Shown: positions 26,339 to 35,593 of the stretch, in pieces
How positions within the stretch are numbered: the stretch's first letter is position 1
Layout of the letters: the number at the start of each line of letters is the position of its first letter
Assembly (NCBI GenBank): GCA_938035945.1
Contig: CALHOU010000030.1
Location: forward strand, 1-64,000
Length of the DNA: 64,000 bases
From: an uncultured Granulosicoccaceae bacterium
Lineage (GTDB): Bacteria; Pseudomonadota; Gammaproteobacteria; Granulosicoccales; Granulosicoccaceae
Direction: 5' to 3'
The notes under the pieces: model-generated
Databases searched by the model: none
Told to the model about the DNA's origin: nothing
The model's input: the letters and a program-made list of their open reading frames with translations, nothing else
Program-made: the position numbers and the translations under genes

Positions 26339-29305
26339 TCAGTTCTCAATACCACCGAGTCGATTTCGATTAAATTGCACGTCATCGCCGACCGTGAGGT
26401 TGCACTGCCCTGTGCCCTCTGTAGCAATTCCCCATCCGTAGCTATCTTCGATTTTGGTGTTTTCGATGGCTAAACTGCCGTCGGGGCAGTTCAACGTAAC
26501 TGCTGAGGATACTGACGAATTCATCGCACCGGCGAATGCAATGGTGGTATGAGCGATACGGTTCGCGCTACTGTTAGACGCGATCTTTATACCACTCCAT
26601 GAACCAGGAATTTGTGATCGGTGTGTTAACGTAATTGGCTCGTCTAGCGTGCCTTGAGAACTAAAGATCGAGCCTTGGCCAATGTTTATACCGACATCGT
26701 TGCCCATATACACATTTACACCCGGATACAAGCTTAGAGAACCGTTAATCCAGTTGAGCGAATCTAGTAATGTGTACGGCAGGCCCAGATTACGCATTGC
26801 CGTACTGCCACTACTCTCAATGCCAGCATACACATCGATCGTATTATCAAAATTGGAGCTTGTAAGCGGTTCAGTACCTAATTGATTTATCTTATCGATG
26901 GGAATTCGTATGCTCTGAGCATTGTTTTGCATTGAAACATTATTGATAGATGTTAAGTTACTATTTGCACCACGAACATTTATTGCATAGGAAGAACCAT
27001 TGTTAAATCTGACATCTGACAATGATACCTGGCCATCAAGAGCCAACAACAAACCGCCCGAGAATTTTGGTTCGTTTTGCACGTAACCTGCATAGTCGAT
27101 ATCTACCGATCGCAATGCTACCTGGCCAACCCCTACAACACCCATCCAATGCCCCGGTTCCTGCACTGTCCCGGTTAATTTCACTCGTCGCGTAGCGCTT
27201 TCTCTGGTACTCAAGGAACTTCTCACTCGTAGCGCTCCTCCAGATCTGAACTGTAGTTCTACCTCTTCCAGAATCGTTAATCTACCTGAATCAACGATAA
27301 GTTCATCTAAGACATACGGCACATCGAGCTTTTTAATTTCTAGGTCAGAATTTACTTGGGCATTTCCAAGATTAATAAGATCCACCCTATTACCTGCGAA
27401 ATCATTTCTTTGTGTTACACCGGCTAGACCGTGCACATGTGCACTCAGCGGCATGTCACAACCTGTAATTATTGAACCATCAAGCCGACTCAGATTATCT
27501 AATTCATTGCTTGCCCTTACACCAACGCCGACACAATCTCGGATAACGCTGCCGGTAATTTCCACACGAGCGAGTTGACCCTCCACCGCGTTAAGCGCCA
27601 CCGCTGCGTTGTGAATACCGCCACCCGCATACTCGACTACCGTATTAACAAGGATATTCCTCGAACTATTGGAGGCCTCATAGACAATGCCGCTCCAGAA
27701 GCCTGGTGTTGGATCTTGTGCACTCAGGACAACAGGTGAGCTCTTCGTACCTTCCACGCTAAGCGATCCACCAGCAGTGACAACCAACCCGGTACCAGCA
27801 GCAAACTTGAACACTGTGCCAGCCGATATGCTAAATCTTCCGCCATTGGAGACGGTAATGGAATTATTTACCAAATAACATAATGGTTCGGTCCGTGTGA
27901 ATCCTTGTATGTCTAATTCAGTCCATGTGGCATTGCAATTCAATTCTTCGATGTCCGGAATGGTCAAACCGGCGAGCGCTGGTACTTTTTCCAATGGCTG
28001 GTCATTAAGCGTTTGCACTTCCTCACCAGCTGCCAGTTCGCACACCTCTTCGCTGCGTTCGGATGTGTTGCCACTGGCATCAATAGCCGATACCTGATAG
28101 CAATAGTTAACACCGCTCGAAACCGTAATATCGGTCATTACACTACTGGTCACTGTCTGCAATATTTCGTTCGGATTGTTGTTACGGCCGCGGTACACTT
28201 CAAACTGCACCACATCCCCGATATTATTCTGTCCCCAAAGCAAATCCATGCGCCCCAAACTTGCGTTAACCATAAGCTGAACAGGGGCTGGAGGGGCAAT
28301 ACTATCTGGTTCAGAAAGAGTACTGTTTGTGACTGCAACAGATGTGGTAGACGTATTGTCGCTGGCATCCGTGGCGGAAATCTCGTATGAGTACACGCGA
28401 TTGGCGTCCAGACCTGTATCTACGAATACTGGATACGGGGTAGTAGCAATTAAATCACCGTCCCTAAATATGTCGTAAGCAACTACACCGCGATTATCAA
28501 AGGCGGGTTCCCATACAATAATTACTTCGTTGTTGGCACTCGCTAACGCGCGCACGGATTCAGGCGTTTCTGGACTTTGCGTGTCTGGCTCGGTCGCAAG
28601 TTCGAACAGTGAGTAACCAGATCGAGTAACGCTTTGCGTTTTAGTCACCGGATCAGTCATGACAACAGAGATGTTGTCTTGCTGAATTAGGATGGGGTTA
28701 TCACGCAAGTACTGGTCTATGCCCTTGTTATTGTCTACTGAATCATAGTCACCCGACAAAATATCTTCGCCGGTTAGATTATTTCCTTGTAACACCAGTC
28801 TAGCTAATGCGAAAATTTCATCAGCTGTGGTTTTAAATTGTTGCTGTGTTGGTAAACGGGTAGATATGCTGGCCTGGTCAAATTCGAAATCCAGATTGCC
28901 ATTATTACTTTCGAACCAATTGCGAACTATGACATCGCTATAGCTATGTACATTCGCTCGCTCGTTATTAAAAGCGATACCGTATCTGAATTCACCATTC
29001 CCTAAATCGACACGTAGCAAGTGGGGGCCTGTACCTTTTACTGACGGTGCTCTGAATCTGCCGGTATCATCTATGACTGCCTTGCTGACTTCACCTGATT
29101 GCGCTTTAATCTCTAGCGTGTTGTTCGCGAATACACGCACATCGGTAGCGGTACCTCTAAGGATAAGGCCGGTGCCAATAACTCCACCTTCGCGATCGTC
29201 ATCCGGGTCAACGCCTCCGTTTGAACAACCAGTCAATAGCAGACCGATCACTACGATACAAGTAAATAACTTAATTCCCTTTATTGCATCATGCATATTC
29301 GTCAC
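26339..29305 (-). CDS. large lipoprotein with fibronectin type III and beta-helix regions
   Basis: A 988-residue surface or periplasmic lipoprotein. The signal peptide ends in lipobox LLTGC (FTCIVVIGLLLTGCSNGG). An N-terminal region of about 230 residues has RGTATDVRVFANN and a GVIGTG motif. Two fibronectin type III-like domains follow (about 245-330 APESVRALASANNEVIIVWEPAFDNRGVVAYDIFRDG and 335-425). The last 550 residues repeat short beta strands with Asn-rich turns (LEEVELQFRSGGALRVRSSLSTRE, GINIGQGSIFSSQGTLDEPITL), as in right-handed parallel beta-helix proteins. The start is GTG 29305 or ATG 29296. It overlaps the DUF6502-like gene by up to 17 nt. Adhesin or polysaccharide-binding roles are guesses. 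Confidence 0.72.
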   Translation of the reverse strand: MTNMHDAIKGIKLFTCIVVIGLLLTGCSNGGVDPDDDREGGVIGTGLILRGTATDVRVFANNTLEIKAQSGEVSKAVIDDTGRFRAPSVKGTGPHLLRVDLGNGEFRYGIAFNNERANVHSYSDVIVRNWFESNNGNLDFEFDQASISTRLPTQQQFKTTADEIFALARLVLQGNNLTGEDILSGDYDSVDNNKGIDQYLRDNPILIQQDNISVVMTDPVTKTQSVTRSGYSLFELATEPDTQSPETPESVRALASANNEVIIVWEPAFDNRGVVAYDIFRDGDLIATTPYPVFVDTGLDANRVYSYEISATDASDNTSTTSVAVTNSTLSEPDSIAPPAPVQLMVNASLGRMDLLWGQNNIGDVVQFEVYRGRNNNPNEILQTVTSSVMTDITVSSGVNYCYQVSAIDASGNTSERSEEVCELAAGEEVQTLNDQPLEKVPALAGLTIPDIEELNCNATWTELDIQGFTRTEPLCYLVNNSITVSNGGRFSISAGTVFKFAAGTGLVVTAGGSLSVEGTKSSPVVLSAQDPTPGFWSGIVYEASNSSRNILVNTVVEYAGGGIHNAAVALNAVEGQLARVEITGSVIRDCVGVGVRASNELDNLSRLDGSIITGCDMPLSAHVHGLAGVTQRNDFAGNRVDLINLGNAQVNSDLEIKKLDVPYVLDELIVDSGRLTILEEVELQFRSGGALRVRSSLSTRESATRRVKLTGTVQEPGHWMGVVGVGQVALRSVDIDYAGYVQNEPKFSGGLLLALDGQVSLSDVRFNNGSSYAINVRGANSNLTSINNVSMQNNAQSIRIPIDKINQLGTEPLTSSNFDNTIDVYAGIESSGSTAMRNLGLPYTLLDSLNWINGSLSLYPGVNVYMGNDVGINIGQGSIFSSQGTLDEPITLTHRSQIPGSWSGIKIASNSSANRIAHTTIAFAGAMNSSVSSAVTLNCPDGSLAIENTKIEDSYGWGIATEGTGQCNLTVGDDVQFNRNRLGGIEN

Positions 29306-30137
29306 TCGTCATTTTTACGCTCTTAACTTGCTTAGCGCCCTCAAAATAGTAAATACCAAGTCCAACACGCTTCCCTGTTTCCCTGTGCATCGGATCTAAA
29401 TTTGAGCCACCTGAAAAAAGAAATTCATTAAGCGTTTTGAACAAAGCCATAGCTTTCTCGCTACCGACATCGTGAAAACGCCTAGCAAGATTTTCCTCAA
29501 TTCCACTATAAACGAGTTGCCTCTGAAAACGAATATCGTTATTTGACGAATTTAAATCGTGTACAGCTGTGCCAAATAAATCTGATACACACACGGACAT
29601 AACTCGAATTCGCTCAAGCTCTTCAAACATTGGTATCTTGCCGTCACTCGTTAACTCAACGACACCAAAGCTATTTTGGGAAGTAATTCCACATCGTCCG
29701 AGCTCATCTAAAAGTGAGGAAAATGAAACAGTTCCAGCATATTTGCTAACCAAATTCGCGAATGAGGACTGTGCGCCTTTCAATGGTAGCTGTCTAGGAT
29801 TTTGGAGATCATCCAGGTAATCACTATCAGTTAACCAACCTTGTACCACTTGTTTCGCAACATAGCTAAGGCGCAGCTGAGGTGAGTTGGATAATTCGAT
29901 TTGTCGTCGTAGACGAACGACTTCTTTGCGACTTAATCCCGTAAGCAAGGCCGCACGTGAATAAGTCATTTTGTGATTGGGAATTTTAAAAGCGTCGTAT
30001 GCCACCTCCACATAGGTTTTTCTAACTAATTCAGTTAGTTCTGAGTGTGAGAAGTCATGGCGCATTAAAACTTTGATCAACGGTCGAAGAATCGACGCAG
30101 CCATCCGTGTTAAAGCTGATTTAAGTTGTTTATCCAT
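29289..30137 (-). CDS. DUF6502-like putative DNA-binding regulator
   Basis: A 282-residue soluble protein resembling the DUF6502 family: AASILRPLIKVLMRHDFSHSELTELVRKTYVEVAYDAFKIPNHKMTYSRAALLTGLSRKEVVRLRRQ. The stretch TYSRAALLTGLSRKEVVRL reads as a helix-turn-helix of the kind found in transcription factors. The C-terminal part is mixed helical. The family's function is not established to my knowledge. It is translationally coupled to the lipoprotein gene downstream. A 14-bp palindrome overlaps its predicted promoter, which would suit autoregulation (inference). Confidence 0.7.
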   Translation of the reverse strand: MDKQLKSALTRMAASILRPLIKVLMRHDFSHSELTELVRKTYVEVAYDAFKIPNHKMTYSRAALLTGLSRKEVVRLRRQIELSNSPQLRLSYVAKQVVQGWLTDSDYLDDLQNPRQLPLKGAQSSFANLVSKYAGTVSFSSLLDELGRCGITSQNSFGVVELTSDGKIPMFEELERIRVMSVCVSDLFGTAVHDLNSSNNDIRFQRQLVYSGIEENLARRFHDVGSEKAMALFKTLNEFLFSGGSNLDPMHRETGKRVGLGIYYFEGAKQVKSVKMTSDEYA

Positions 30138-30471
30138 AGGTGGGATAATTATCCCGCACTAATGATTTGTCAACAACTAATTTGAACGCAGTCACAGAAA
30201 AAACACTAATCAAACACGCATCTACTTGTTATTGAAGCGATTTATGGATTTAATTTTTTTTCAACTATTTTAATAGCATCCTCTAAATTGCTTCATTCAA
30301 CTCGAACTTTTGCGACAAATAATTCAATTACTCGCGTATCGAGCGCGTACATTTTATTATTCGCCAAGCGATGAGCTTATTTGAAGCGCTAAACTTAGTT
30401 TTCAACACAACTGTTTTTATTCGAACTGATAGTTTCTCCCATTCGTGCTTATATTGTCGTTAGCGTATTGT
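30138..30471. other. AT-rich intergenic region
   Basis: Apart from the promoter and palindrome at its left end I see no gene, RNA motif or clear terminator for the HNH gene that enters from the right. The stretch is markedly AT-rich with A and T runs (for example around 30245-30275), unlike the neighbouring coding DNA. Confidence 0.5.
30142..30173 (-). promoter_or_regulatory. promoter with palindromic operator candidate before the DUF6502-like gene
   Basis: On the minus strand TTGACA (30173-30168) is a perfect -35 box; 16 nt later comes TAATTA (30151-30146), which lies inside the perfect 14-bp palindrome GGGATAATTATCCC (30142-30155). The palindrome ends 4 nt before the start codon, so the transcript would have almost no leader. 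A protein bound to the palindrome would cover the -10 box. Confidence 0.55.
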
Positions 30472-32124
30472 CTAACAGCAACAATAACTCCGGAACACAT
30501 ACTCTCCACGTGGAGGTTTCTCGCGAATTTGATTGCTGTTCTCACTTGACCAATCGGTTGGTTGTTCAAATTGCGATTCGCTGTAGTTGCTTGGTTTCGA
30601 TGATGAATAACTAAACTTGGATTCCATTTCTGAATCTACCCTTCTAACGACAAAACGACTTCGCATTGGTAGTAATTTGCGCTTGGCCTCGAGCATTTCG
30701 CACTCGTCTGGCAATTCTGAGCTTGAAGCGGCACGTTCAATCACGTACTTCCCACTGTGAATTACACGATGGTGGTATTGACACAAACATACGCCGTTTT
30801 CTATTGAAGTCTCCCCACCATCTACCCAGTGATGAATATGATGGATATGCAAGTGTCTATGTGACGAACAACCTGGAAATTGACAGTGACGATCTCTGGT
30901 TAAAATTGCTCGGCGCATTGCGGGAGGCCAAACCCTTTGCTTACGACCAATGGAAGTTGGTTCTCCTTCCTCAGTGACCATTTTAACCACGCTACAGTCA
31001 CATGCGATTTGACGCGCACTATTGATAGGAATAGAACCAATGCCTTCAATCATCGGATTTCTAACCAATTTGGGTGAATTCTCACCATTCTCGATATCAT
31101 TGGCTGAGAGGCTATCATTATCGATATTAACTACAACTTGAAATCGATCCGACACAGAGGCGTGCTCACCTTCAAAAACAACGCTTCGTTCGGCCATTAA
31201 AACGGCCGCATCGGCTCGTCTCTGCGCTGGCGTAATATCCGTTTCCAAGCTGTCTTCGCGTACACCACTTTCGTCTGAAAGATCATCAATCTCCGCCATT
31301 GATGAGCTATTACCAACTGTAGTTTCATGTTCTTGATATAAGATTTCCTCACACTGCTCAATTCCTAATAAAAAACTTTGCGCGAATTCAGGCGGTAAGA
31401 TTAGTTTTATTTGCGTATTTCCATCTGGTAGCCGTCGCCAATTCAATCGACGGCGCTGCCACTGTTTATTTGCTTTGACTGTATCGTCGGGCTCATCATT
31501 AATTTCCGGCCATCGATACTCTTCACAAATTCGTTGGACATCGCTGACAGTAGCGTCGATGGAGGCTAAACCAAGCAACTGTTCATTTTCTGGATTGGCA
31601 ATTCGCGTCAAAAGCCTTAGCTTAGACCAACTAAGTTGACCGCTTTTAAAATAGCTTTGTAGTTTGGGAAGCTCCCGCAAGCATTTACCTACTCGCAAAC
31701 GCTCCCACGCCGTGCGTATGTCTACGCGCATATAGACACTGATCCATGCAGCACAACTTTTCGAGCCGTATTTTTTCCAGCCCTGTAATTCATCAAATTT
31801 AACCAGCAATTCAAGTTGCTGGCACAAATTTGAATTTTCTTCTTCGGCGAGATCGAGTAAACACTTCACAATTTTCTCGTTCTCATCTATTTCGGTACTA
31901 CTGCTCGATGTACCCGTTCCACATTCTTCAGCACATTGACTGTGCGACTTCGATGGTTCGTTTGCGAAACTCGGAATATACTCAATACGCTCAGGTCCAT
32001 TTCCAAGGTCGTTAGTTATCATTTCAACAGCATGATTCGAACGGCTCTGTTGAGATTTTAGCTTTTTCGTTGCTTGCTCTTTTGTGTTCTCTTCGATTGA
32101 TGCGCTTTCCGAATTTGATTTCAT
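30472..32124 (-). CDS. HNH endonuclease with DUF222 (13E12 repeat) domain
   Basis: A 550-residue protein with a polar, disordered N-terminus (about 1-85). A DUF222-type helical region follows (about 90-210, LLVKFDELQGWKKYGSKSCAAWISVYMRVDIRTAWERLRVGKCLRELP), then a second stretch with RRADAAVLMAE and a C-terminal HNH nuclease motif, DRHCQFPGCSSHRHLHIHHIHHWVDGGETSIENGVCLCQYHHRVIH. The Cys pairs and His residues are intact. DUF222-HNH proteins are multicopy in actinobacteria and scattered in proteobacteria, and are often thought to be mobile. It stands alone between AT-rich regions, fitting acquisition by transfer. Its target is unknown. Confidence 0.82.
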   Translation of the reverse strand: MKSNSESASIEENTKEQATKKLKSQQSRSNHAVEMITNDLGNGPERIEYIPSFANEPSKSHSQCAEECGTGTSSSSTEIDENEKIVKCLLDLAEEENSNLCQQLELLVKFDELQGWKKYGSKSCAAWISVYMRVDIRTAWERLRVGKCLRELPKLQSYFKSGQLSWSKLRLLTRIANPENEQLLGLASIDATVSDVQRICEEYRWPEINDEPDDTVKANKQWQRRRLNWRRLPDGNTQIKLILPPEFAQSFLLGIEQCEEILYQEHETTVGNSSSMAEIDDLSDESGVREDSLETDITPAQRRADAAVLMAERSVVFEGEHASVSDRFQVVVNIDNDSLSANDIENGENSPKLVRNPMIEGIGSIPINSARQIACDCSVVKMVTEEGEPTSIGRKQRVWPPAMRRAILTRDRHCQFPGCSSHRHLHIHHIHHWVDGGETSIENGVCLCQYHHRVIHSGKYVIERAASSSELPDECEMLEAKRKLLPMRSRFVVRRVDSEMESKFSYSSSKPSNYSESQFEQPTDWSSENSNQIREKPPRGEYVFRSYCCC

Positions 32125-32624
32125 GCTGAATCCTTTTGCTTAAAATAAATCTCGAAGTAATTTTTGACTTAGAATTCACCGTATCATATAAAACTGTTGT
32201 TATATACAGTATAAAGAACAATATTAAAATAAATTGAAAAACAAAAAGGGATTGATAGCTTGGGAACAAAATCTTGCGTCTCATGCAGCATTTCAATTCA
32301 ACGTTAGGATTGTAGACATAATGATCAGTGAACTTAACAAGAGTGTTGTCACTATTACTTCAGCAACCTTAAAAACCTCCACGTATTCACTCTTTGATTC
32401 AGTAAATGTTTCGATCAAAGCACAGAAATAATCTACACGTATTCACTTTTTCCAATTTGGATATCATTAAATAAAGTCATAATATGACGTATACTGAATT
32501 TCGAAATAAGGGCGAGTCTGAATCTAGCAGTAGCTTGGCATTCGACGGCCATCAAACTACCATCGATACGCAAGATAAAAACGTCGGGGAAATTCCACGC
32601 GAGCCCGAGCAAGCTGAGAATGTT
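32125..32624. other. AT-rich region between the HNH gene and the hydratase gene, with a direct repeat
   Basis: No confident gene. A 12-bp direct repeat, CACGTATTCACT, occurs at 32380-32391 and 32436-32447, 56 bp apart. The left part is strongly AT-rich. The track's upstream extension of the hydratase frame (32484-32624) is Ser/Glu/Gln-rich and does not look like the enzyme family, so I treat it as probably untranslated. Both flanking genes are transcribed away from this region, so it must hold their promoters, which I cannot place. Confidence 0.45.
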
Positions 32625-33422
32625 ATGAAACAATCAAATATAATTTCAGAAAATCTTTGGCACTCACGAAGATCAGGCACGTTTTGCGATCCTATTCCCA
32701 ATGAGCTAACGCTGTCGCAAGCCTACGACATTCAAAACGCTTGCACCACAACAGGTTCAGATGAAGACGAGCTGTTAGGTTATAAAATAGGCGCCACCGC
32801 CAACGAGACACTAGAGATTCTTGGTTTAAATGAGCCGTTCTACGGACCAATATATAAAAGTGCTTATGCCACTAACAATGGTTTGAAGGATGAGCTGAAG
32901 TTGGATTTACATCTCCAGCATAAACCACGTGTTGAGGCGGAATTCGTTGCGTGCATGAAAAACGATTTCCATCGCGAAGATCAAGATGTAACGCTAGCTA
33001 AACTTGAAGATCACATCGATTGGATTGCTCCAGGATTAGAGTTTGTAGCCTCTCGGTTTTCAACCATGAGTGAAAAACCTGGCGCGACAGTTATTGCGGA
33101 TTTTGGAGCGAATCAATATATGGTAGTTGGTGAACCATGTCATGCATGGCAAGATTTAGACCTAGAAAAGCACCCCGTACAACTAGATATTACCAACCAA
33201 GAAACCATCAATGGCCATAGCGGCATATCCATATATGGCCATCCGCTAAAATTCGTTTGTTGGCTGCTCAACCAACCTAATATGCATAAGCTGGGTTTGA
33301 AAGCGGGGCAACTCGTGAGTTGCGGTACCTGCACCGGCGCGCCTTTCGTGCAAGATGGCGATCAAATCACGGCTGAATACGGAACACTCGGGCGGCTGGC
33401 TGTCAAAATTGGTACTCGATAG
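32625..33422 (+). CDS. 2-keto-4-pentenoate hydratase/decarboxylase family enzyme
   Basis: Member of the FAH/MhpD-like fold that hydrates 2-hydroxypenta-2,4-dienoates or decarboxylates 4-oxalocrotonate. LLGYKIGATANETLEILGLNEPFYGPIYKSAY, PRVEAEFVACM (metal-binding Glu residues), GLEFVASRF and KAGQLVSCGTCTGAPFVQDGDQITAEYGTLGRL follow the family pattern. I chose ATG 32625 (MKQSNIISENLW), giving 265 aa, the family's usual length; the track's start adds 47 residues of low complexity. No meta-cleavage genes adjoin it and the substrate is open. The protocatechuate-type module is 5 kb away. Confidence 0.75.
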   Translation: MKQSNIISENLWHSRRSGTFCDPIPNELTLSQAYDIQNACTTTGSDEDELLGYKIGATANETLEILGLNEPFYGPIYKSAYATNNGLKDELKLDLHLQHKPRVEAEFVACMKNDFHREDQDVTLAKLEDHIDWIAPGLEFVASRFSTMSEKPGATVIADFGANQYMVVGEPCHAWQDLDLEKHPVQLDITNQETINGHSGISIYGHPLKFVCWLLNQPNMHKLGLKAGQLVSCGTCTGAPFVQDGDQITAEYGTLGRLAVKIGTR

Positions 33423-33503
33423 CCATTAGCACTAAAACGCCACAAATTTGCAACCAATGACCGAGCCAAACCTCTACATAGCGCCAAGTTGTCCCTAAGA
33501 TTG

Positions 33504-33532
33504 TTGCGATCCCACCAGAATTCATGTAATTT
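33504..33532 (+). promoter_or_regulatory. putative promoter of the riboflavin operon
   Basis: TTGCGA and TAATTT are separated by exactly 17 nt. The predicted transcription start near 33539 falls right at the first base of the FMN aptamer, as expected for a riboswitch leader. Confidence 0.55.
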
Positions 33533-33540
33533 CAGCGCTT

Positions 33541-33682
33541 AAGCTTCGGGGCGGGGTGTGATTCCCCACCGACGGTAGGGCGTGTAGATCACGCCAAGCC
33601 CGTGAGCTGCTTACTGCATAAGTACGCGGTTGATCTGGTCAAATTCCAGAGCCGACGGTTATAGTCCGGATGGGAGAAGTTT
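33541..33682 (+). ncRNA. FMN riboswitch aptamer (RFN element)
   Basis: The conserved blocks are present in order: GGGGCGGGGTG, ATTCCCCACCGACGGTAG, AGCCCGTGAGC, CTGGTCAAATTCCAGAGCCGACGGT, TATAGTCCGGATGGGAGA. P1 forms between aagcttc (33541-33547) and gaagttt (33676-33682). It senses flavin mononucleotide and lies 140 nt before ribD. The assignment is secure from primary sequence alone. Confidence 0.96.
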
Positions 33683-33792
33683 AGGACACTTAAGTAGCGA
33701 TCCACGCGCATGAACCCTTCATGTTGCCGTGGCGCGAGGTCGTTTGGCGGAGTAAATCCGCGAACGCTTGCGCGATGCATCCTAGTGTCATG

Positions 33793-33815
33793 CCGCCCCG
33801 ATATTACTAAGGGGC
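33793..33815 (+). promoter_or_regulatory. candidate expression platform: ribD SD-sequestering hairpin
   Basis: GCCCC (33795-33799) can pair with GGGGC (33811-33815), hiding the AAGGGG Shine-Dalgarno 7 nt before the ribD ATG. The same upstream arm, ccgccccga (33793-33801), is perfectly complementary over 9 nt to tcggggcgg (33546-33554) at the 5' edge of the aptamer. The two pairings exclude each other, giving a simple ligand-off/ligand-on switch of translation (inference). Confidence 0.5.
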
Positions 33816-33821
33816 CGGTGA

Positions 33822-34958
33822 ATGCCGACACACGAACACTTTATGCAACGAGCCATTGAGCTCGCCCAAAGAGCGACGGGTAATGTAAGCCCGAACCCTC
33901 TCGTGGGCGCGGTTATCGTGCGCGACAACGTGATTATTGCCGAGGGTTGGCACAAGCAGGCTGGTGAAGCTCACGCTGAAGTCGATGCAATTAACAACGC
34001 TAAAGCAAAGAACATCTCCACAAAAGACGCAACAATGTATGTGTCATTAGAACCCTGTTCCCACCACGGTAAAACGCCACCGTGCACCAACGCCATCTTG
34101 GATGCGCAATTGAGCCACGTGGTGTATGCAACATCAGACACTACCGATCACGCACGGGGTGGCGCACAGCTGCTACAGGCGGCGGGTGTGTCGGTAACCG
34201 GTGGAATATGCGAAGAAGCGGCCAGACAAACAAACCGTTTCTTCTTCCACCACCAAAACAACAAGACGCCGTTTGTTATAGCTAAATTTGCCAGCAGCTT
34301 AGATGGTCGAACCGCTACACGCACCGGCAACAGCCAGTGGATAACTGGACAAGAAGCTCGCCTACGGGGACACACTGCCCGCCAAGCAGTCGATGCAATA
34401 CTGATAGGCGCGACTACCGCAATTAAAGATCAACCACAACTCACCGTGCGTAATCCACAGGCACATGAATATACACAAGCCGCTCACCCGATTCGCATAG
34501 TGCTCGACAGTCACGGTCGTGTAACTACCGACAACGCCATCTTTGACACAAACCTGCCCGCCAGCACCCTCGTTGTTACCACCGATGCGATGCCTGCAGA
34601 ACACGCTAATCAATTAAAACAACTTGGTGTTGACGTGCTTACACTGCCCTGTACCGCTGGCACAACAAGACCCGATCTTAGCGCTCTACTAAAAGAACTC
34701 GGTTTAAGAGAAATTCAAAGCTTACTGGTCGAAGGCGGCCAGACGGTACTTGGCAGCTTCTTCGATGAAGGCTTGGTCAACGAAGTATGGGCGTTCATCG
34801 CTCCCATGCTAATAGGCGGCACAGAGGCCGCACCGAGTGTCGGCGGCCTTGGCATCGATAAGCTCAAAGCAGCACCCAGACTCAGCAACGTAACTGTTGA
34901 ATATTTAAATAACGATTTACTGATTAAAGGCGAAGTACACACATGTTCACCGGAATAG
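33822..34958 (+). CDS. ribD: RibD, bifunctional riboflavin deaminase/reductase
   Basis: Catalyses the deamination and then the NADPH-dependent side-chain reduction of the pyrimidine intermediate made from GTP. The N-terminal deaminase has the zinc site HAEVDAI and EPCSHHGKTPPC (about residues 50-85). The C-terminal reductase domain (about 148-375) begins FVIAKFASSLDGRTAT and ends with LLVEGGQTVLGSF and VNEVWAFIAPMLIGG. The length of 378 aa is usual. It is the first gene after the FMN riboswitch, and its end overlaps ribE by 16 nt. Confidence 0.96.
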   Translation: MPTHEHFMQRAIELAQRATGNVSPNPLVGAVIVRDNVIIAEGWHKQAGEAHAEVDAINNAKAKNISTKDATMYVSLEPCSHHGKTPPCTNAILDAQLSHVVYATSDTTDHARGGAQLLQAAGVSVTGGICEEAARQTNRFFFHHQNNKTPFVIAKFASSLDGRTATRTGNSQWITGQEARLRGHTARQAVDAILIGATTAIKDQPQLTVRNPQAHEYTQAAHPIRIVLDSHGRVTTDNAIFDTNLPASTLVVTTDAMPAEHANQLKQLGVDVLTLPCTAGTTRPDLSALLKELGLREIQSLLVEGGQTVLGSFFDEGLVNEVWAFIAPMLIGGTEAAPSVGGLGIDKLKAAPRLSNVTVEYLNNDLLIKGEVHTCSPE

Positions 34959-35593
34959 TTGAAGAGCTCGGACAGGTGTTGGCTTGCAACCCCACAAGTT
35001 CAGGCTTTGACCTTAGTATAAAGTGCAATACTGTTCTCGCTGACACCCGACTCGGCGACAGCATTGCCGTCAATGGCGTGTGCTTAACCGTTACGGAACT
35101 TACCGAATCAAGTTTCACCGCCGGCCTCGCACCCGAAACCCGTAGCCGCACGAACCTTGATCAGCTAAAAACAGGCGCACCCGTCAACTTAGAAAGATCT
35201 GTTACCCCATCAACCCGCATGGGTGGCCATTTCGTGCAGGGACATGTTGATGCTACCGGCTCTATAAAAAGTTTTAGAAAGGATCAAGACGCATTATGGG
35301 TAGCCATTGAAGTCCCTGTAGAACTCATGCGATACATCGTTACCAAGGGCTATATAACACTGGACGGAACAAGCTTAACCGTCGTCGACACAGGCGAAAA
35401 CTGGTTCAATGTAACCTTGGTTGCCTACACGCAACAACATATCGTAATGCCCACCAAATCTGAAGGTGACTTGGTCAATATCGAGGTCGACGTGCTCGGC
35501 AAATACGTGGAACGCATTATCGAGCATAAAAACATATCTGTATCCAGTTCAAACATCACCACCCAAACCCTAAAAGAGAACGGTTATGACTGA
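34943..35593 (+). CDS. ribE: riboflavin synthase alpha subunit
   Basis: Dismutates two 6,7-dimethyl-8-ribityllumazine molecules to riboflavin. It begins with the family's invariant MFTGIVEELG and has two lumazine-binding barrels: GDSIAVNGVCLTVTEL in the first, VTKGYITLDGTSLTVVDTGENWFNV in the second, with GGHFVQGHVDATG between. At 216 aa it is normal. It overlaps ribD upstream and ribBA downstream (8 nt), so the operon is translationally coupled. Confidence 0.96.
   Translation: MFTGIVEELGQVLACNPTSSGFDLSIKCNTVLADTRLGDSIAVNGVCLTVTELTESSFTAGLAPETRSRTNLDQLKTGAPVNLERSVTPSTRMGGHFVQGHVDATGSIKSFRKDQDALWVAIEVPVELMRYIVTKGYITLDGTSLTVVDTGENWFNVTLVAYTQQHIVMPTKSEGDLVNIEVDVLGKYVERIIEHKNISVSSSNITTQTLKENGYD

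Noticed and set aside
32484-32624. 47-residue N-terminal extension of the hydratase
   Set aside because: Low complexity, no SD, and the family begins near residue 48.
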